Shown: piece after piece, positions 15,425-15,508 of the stretch
Layout: every line of letters starts with the position of its first letter
How positions within the stretch are numbered: the first letter of the stretch is position 1
Source of the DNA: Cytophagales bacterium UBA2561
GTDB taxonomy: Bacteria; Bacteroidota; Bacteroidia; Cytophagales; Thermoflexibacteraceae
Assembly: GCA_002340355.1 (NCBI GenBank)
Contig: DDLX01000014.1
Coordinates: forward strand, 1-15,508
DNA length: 15,508 nucleotides
Reading direction: 5' to 3'
The notes under the pieces: model-generated
Database searches by the model: none
What the model was told of the DNA's origin: nothing
Seen by the model: only the letters and a program-made list of their open reading frames with translations
Program-made: the position numbers and the translations under genes

Positions 15425-15508
15425 AAGGGGAGATAGGAATTGAGGGGATGAAGTTTTGTGGTAAGATTCTGGGAGAAGCTTCAGGATTAAAAAAAAGTTT
15501 CAGAAAGG

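Larger units (their letters stand above)
15154..15508. repeat. Tandem array of a 118-128 bp promoter-bearing non-coding repeat, cut by window end
   Basis: Three head-to-tail units are visible: 15154-15281 (128 bp), 15282-15399 (118 bp) and 15400 to the edge (at least 109 bp). Each begins TTTTTGATACCTTTGCGTCC and continues with a purine-rich stretch (GGGGAGATA, GAATTGAGGGGATGA). A conserved TTTTGTGGTAAGATTCTGGG follows, then AAGCTTCAGG, an A-run and GGTTTGGAAGTTTG. The first 85 or so bases are nearly identical in all copies. Copy 2 lacks about ten bases around the GTTTC-GGAAA segment that copies 1 and 3 share. Unit lengths are not multiples of three and reading frames shift between copies, so the repeat is not protein-coding. 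It resembles a tandem promoter or small-RNA array or a satellite. No repeat-spacer structure of a CRISPR is present. Confidence 0.9.

Noticed and set aside
15154..15508. CRISPR array
   Set aside because: Units are 118-128 bp and nearly identical along most of their length, with no short repeats separated by unique spacers and no cas gene in view.

Overview
The window looks like an AT-rich chromosomal segment of a Bacteroidota bacterium, probably Cytophagia-like, although the genus cannot be read from the sequence. Three things point there. Promoter-like elements match the phylum's TTG/TTTG (-33) and TAnnTTTG (-7) pattern. Start codons mostly lack Shine-Dalgarno sequences. Several proteins belong to families typical of the phylum: a DUF4270 lipoprotein, a single-domain glycogen-synthase-like protein divergent from panC, and a secreted tail-fibre-like protein. 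I see no tRNA, rRNA, CRISPR array, transposase or integrase.

Layout. Positions 1-1804 (minus) hold the N-terminal 601 residues of a large secreted, repeat-containing tail-fibre/adhesin-like protein that runs off the left edge. It is divergent from a plus-strand pair, lipB (octanoyltransferase) and corA (Mg2+ channel). corA converges on a five-gene minus-strand glycan operon spanning 10745 to 3833. In transcription order this encodes a polytopic GT-C-like protein with a lysine-rich N-terminal tail, a UDP-glucuronate-epimerase-like SDR enzyme, a second polytopic protein with a lysine-rich C-terminal tail, a GtrB/DPM-like family 2 glycosyltransferase, and a family 4 glycosyltransferase. Together they look like a system that makes a nucleotide sugar, moves sugar onto a polyprenyl carrier and transfers it on the outer face of the inner membrane. 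The final acceptor is unknown.

Upstream on the minus strand, beyond an 18-bp perfect inverted repeat that probably terminates transcription, lie hisH on its own, a DUF4270 lipoprotein and a 270-residue protein equivalent to only the N-terminal half of glycogen synthase. The last of these has a degraded ADP-glucose-binding motif. Divergent from it is panC (pantothenate synthetase).

The right end (15154 to the edge) is the most unusual part. It holds at least three head-to-tail copies of a 118-128 bp non-coding repeat. Each copy carries a near-ideal Bacteroidota promoter (TTTG, 21 bp, TACCTTTG) fused to the small palindrome TTTGCGTCCGCAAA. The array continues past the window, so its full size and the gene it may serve cannot be seen.
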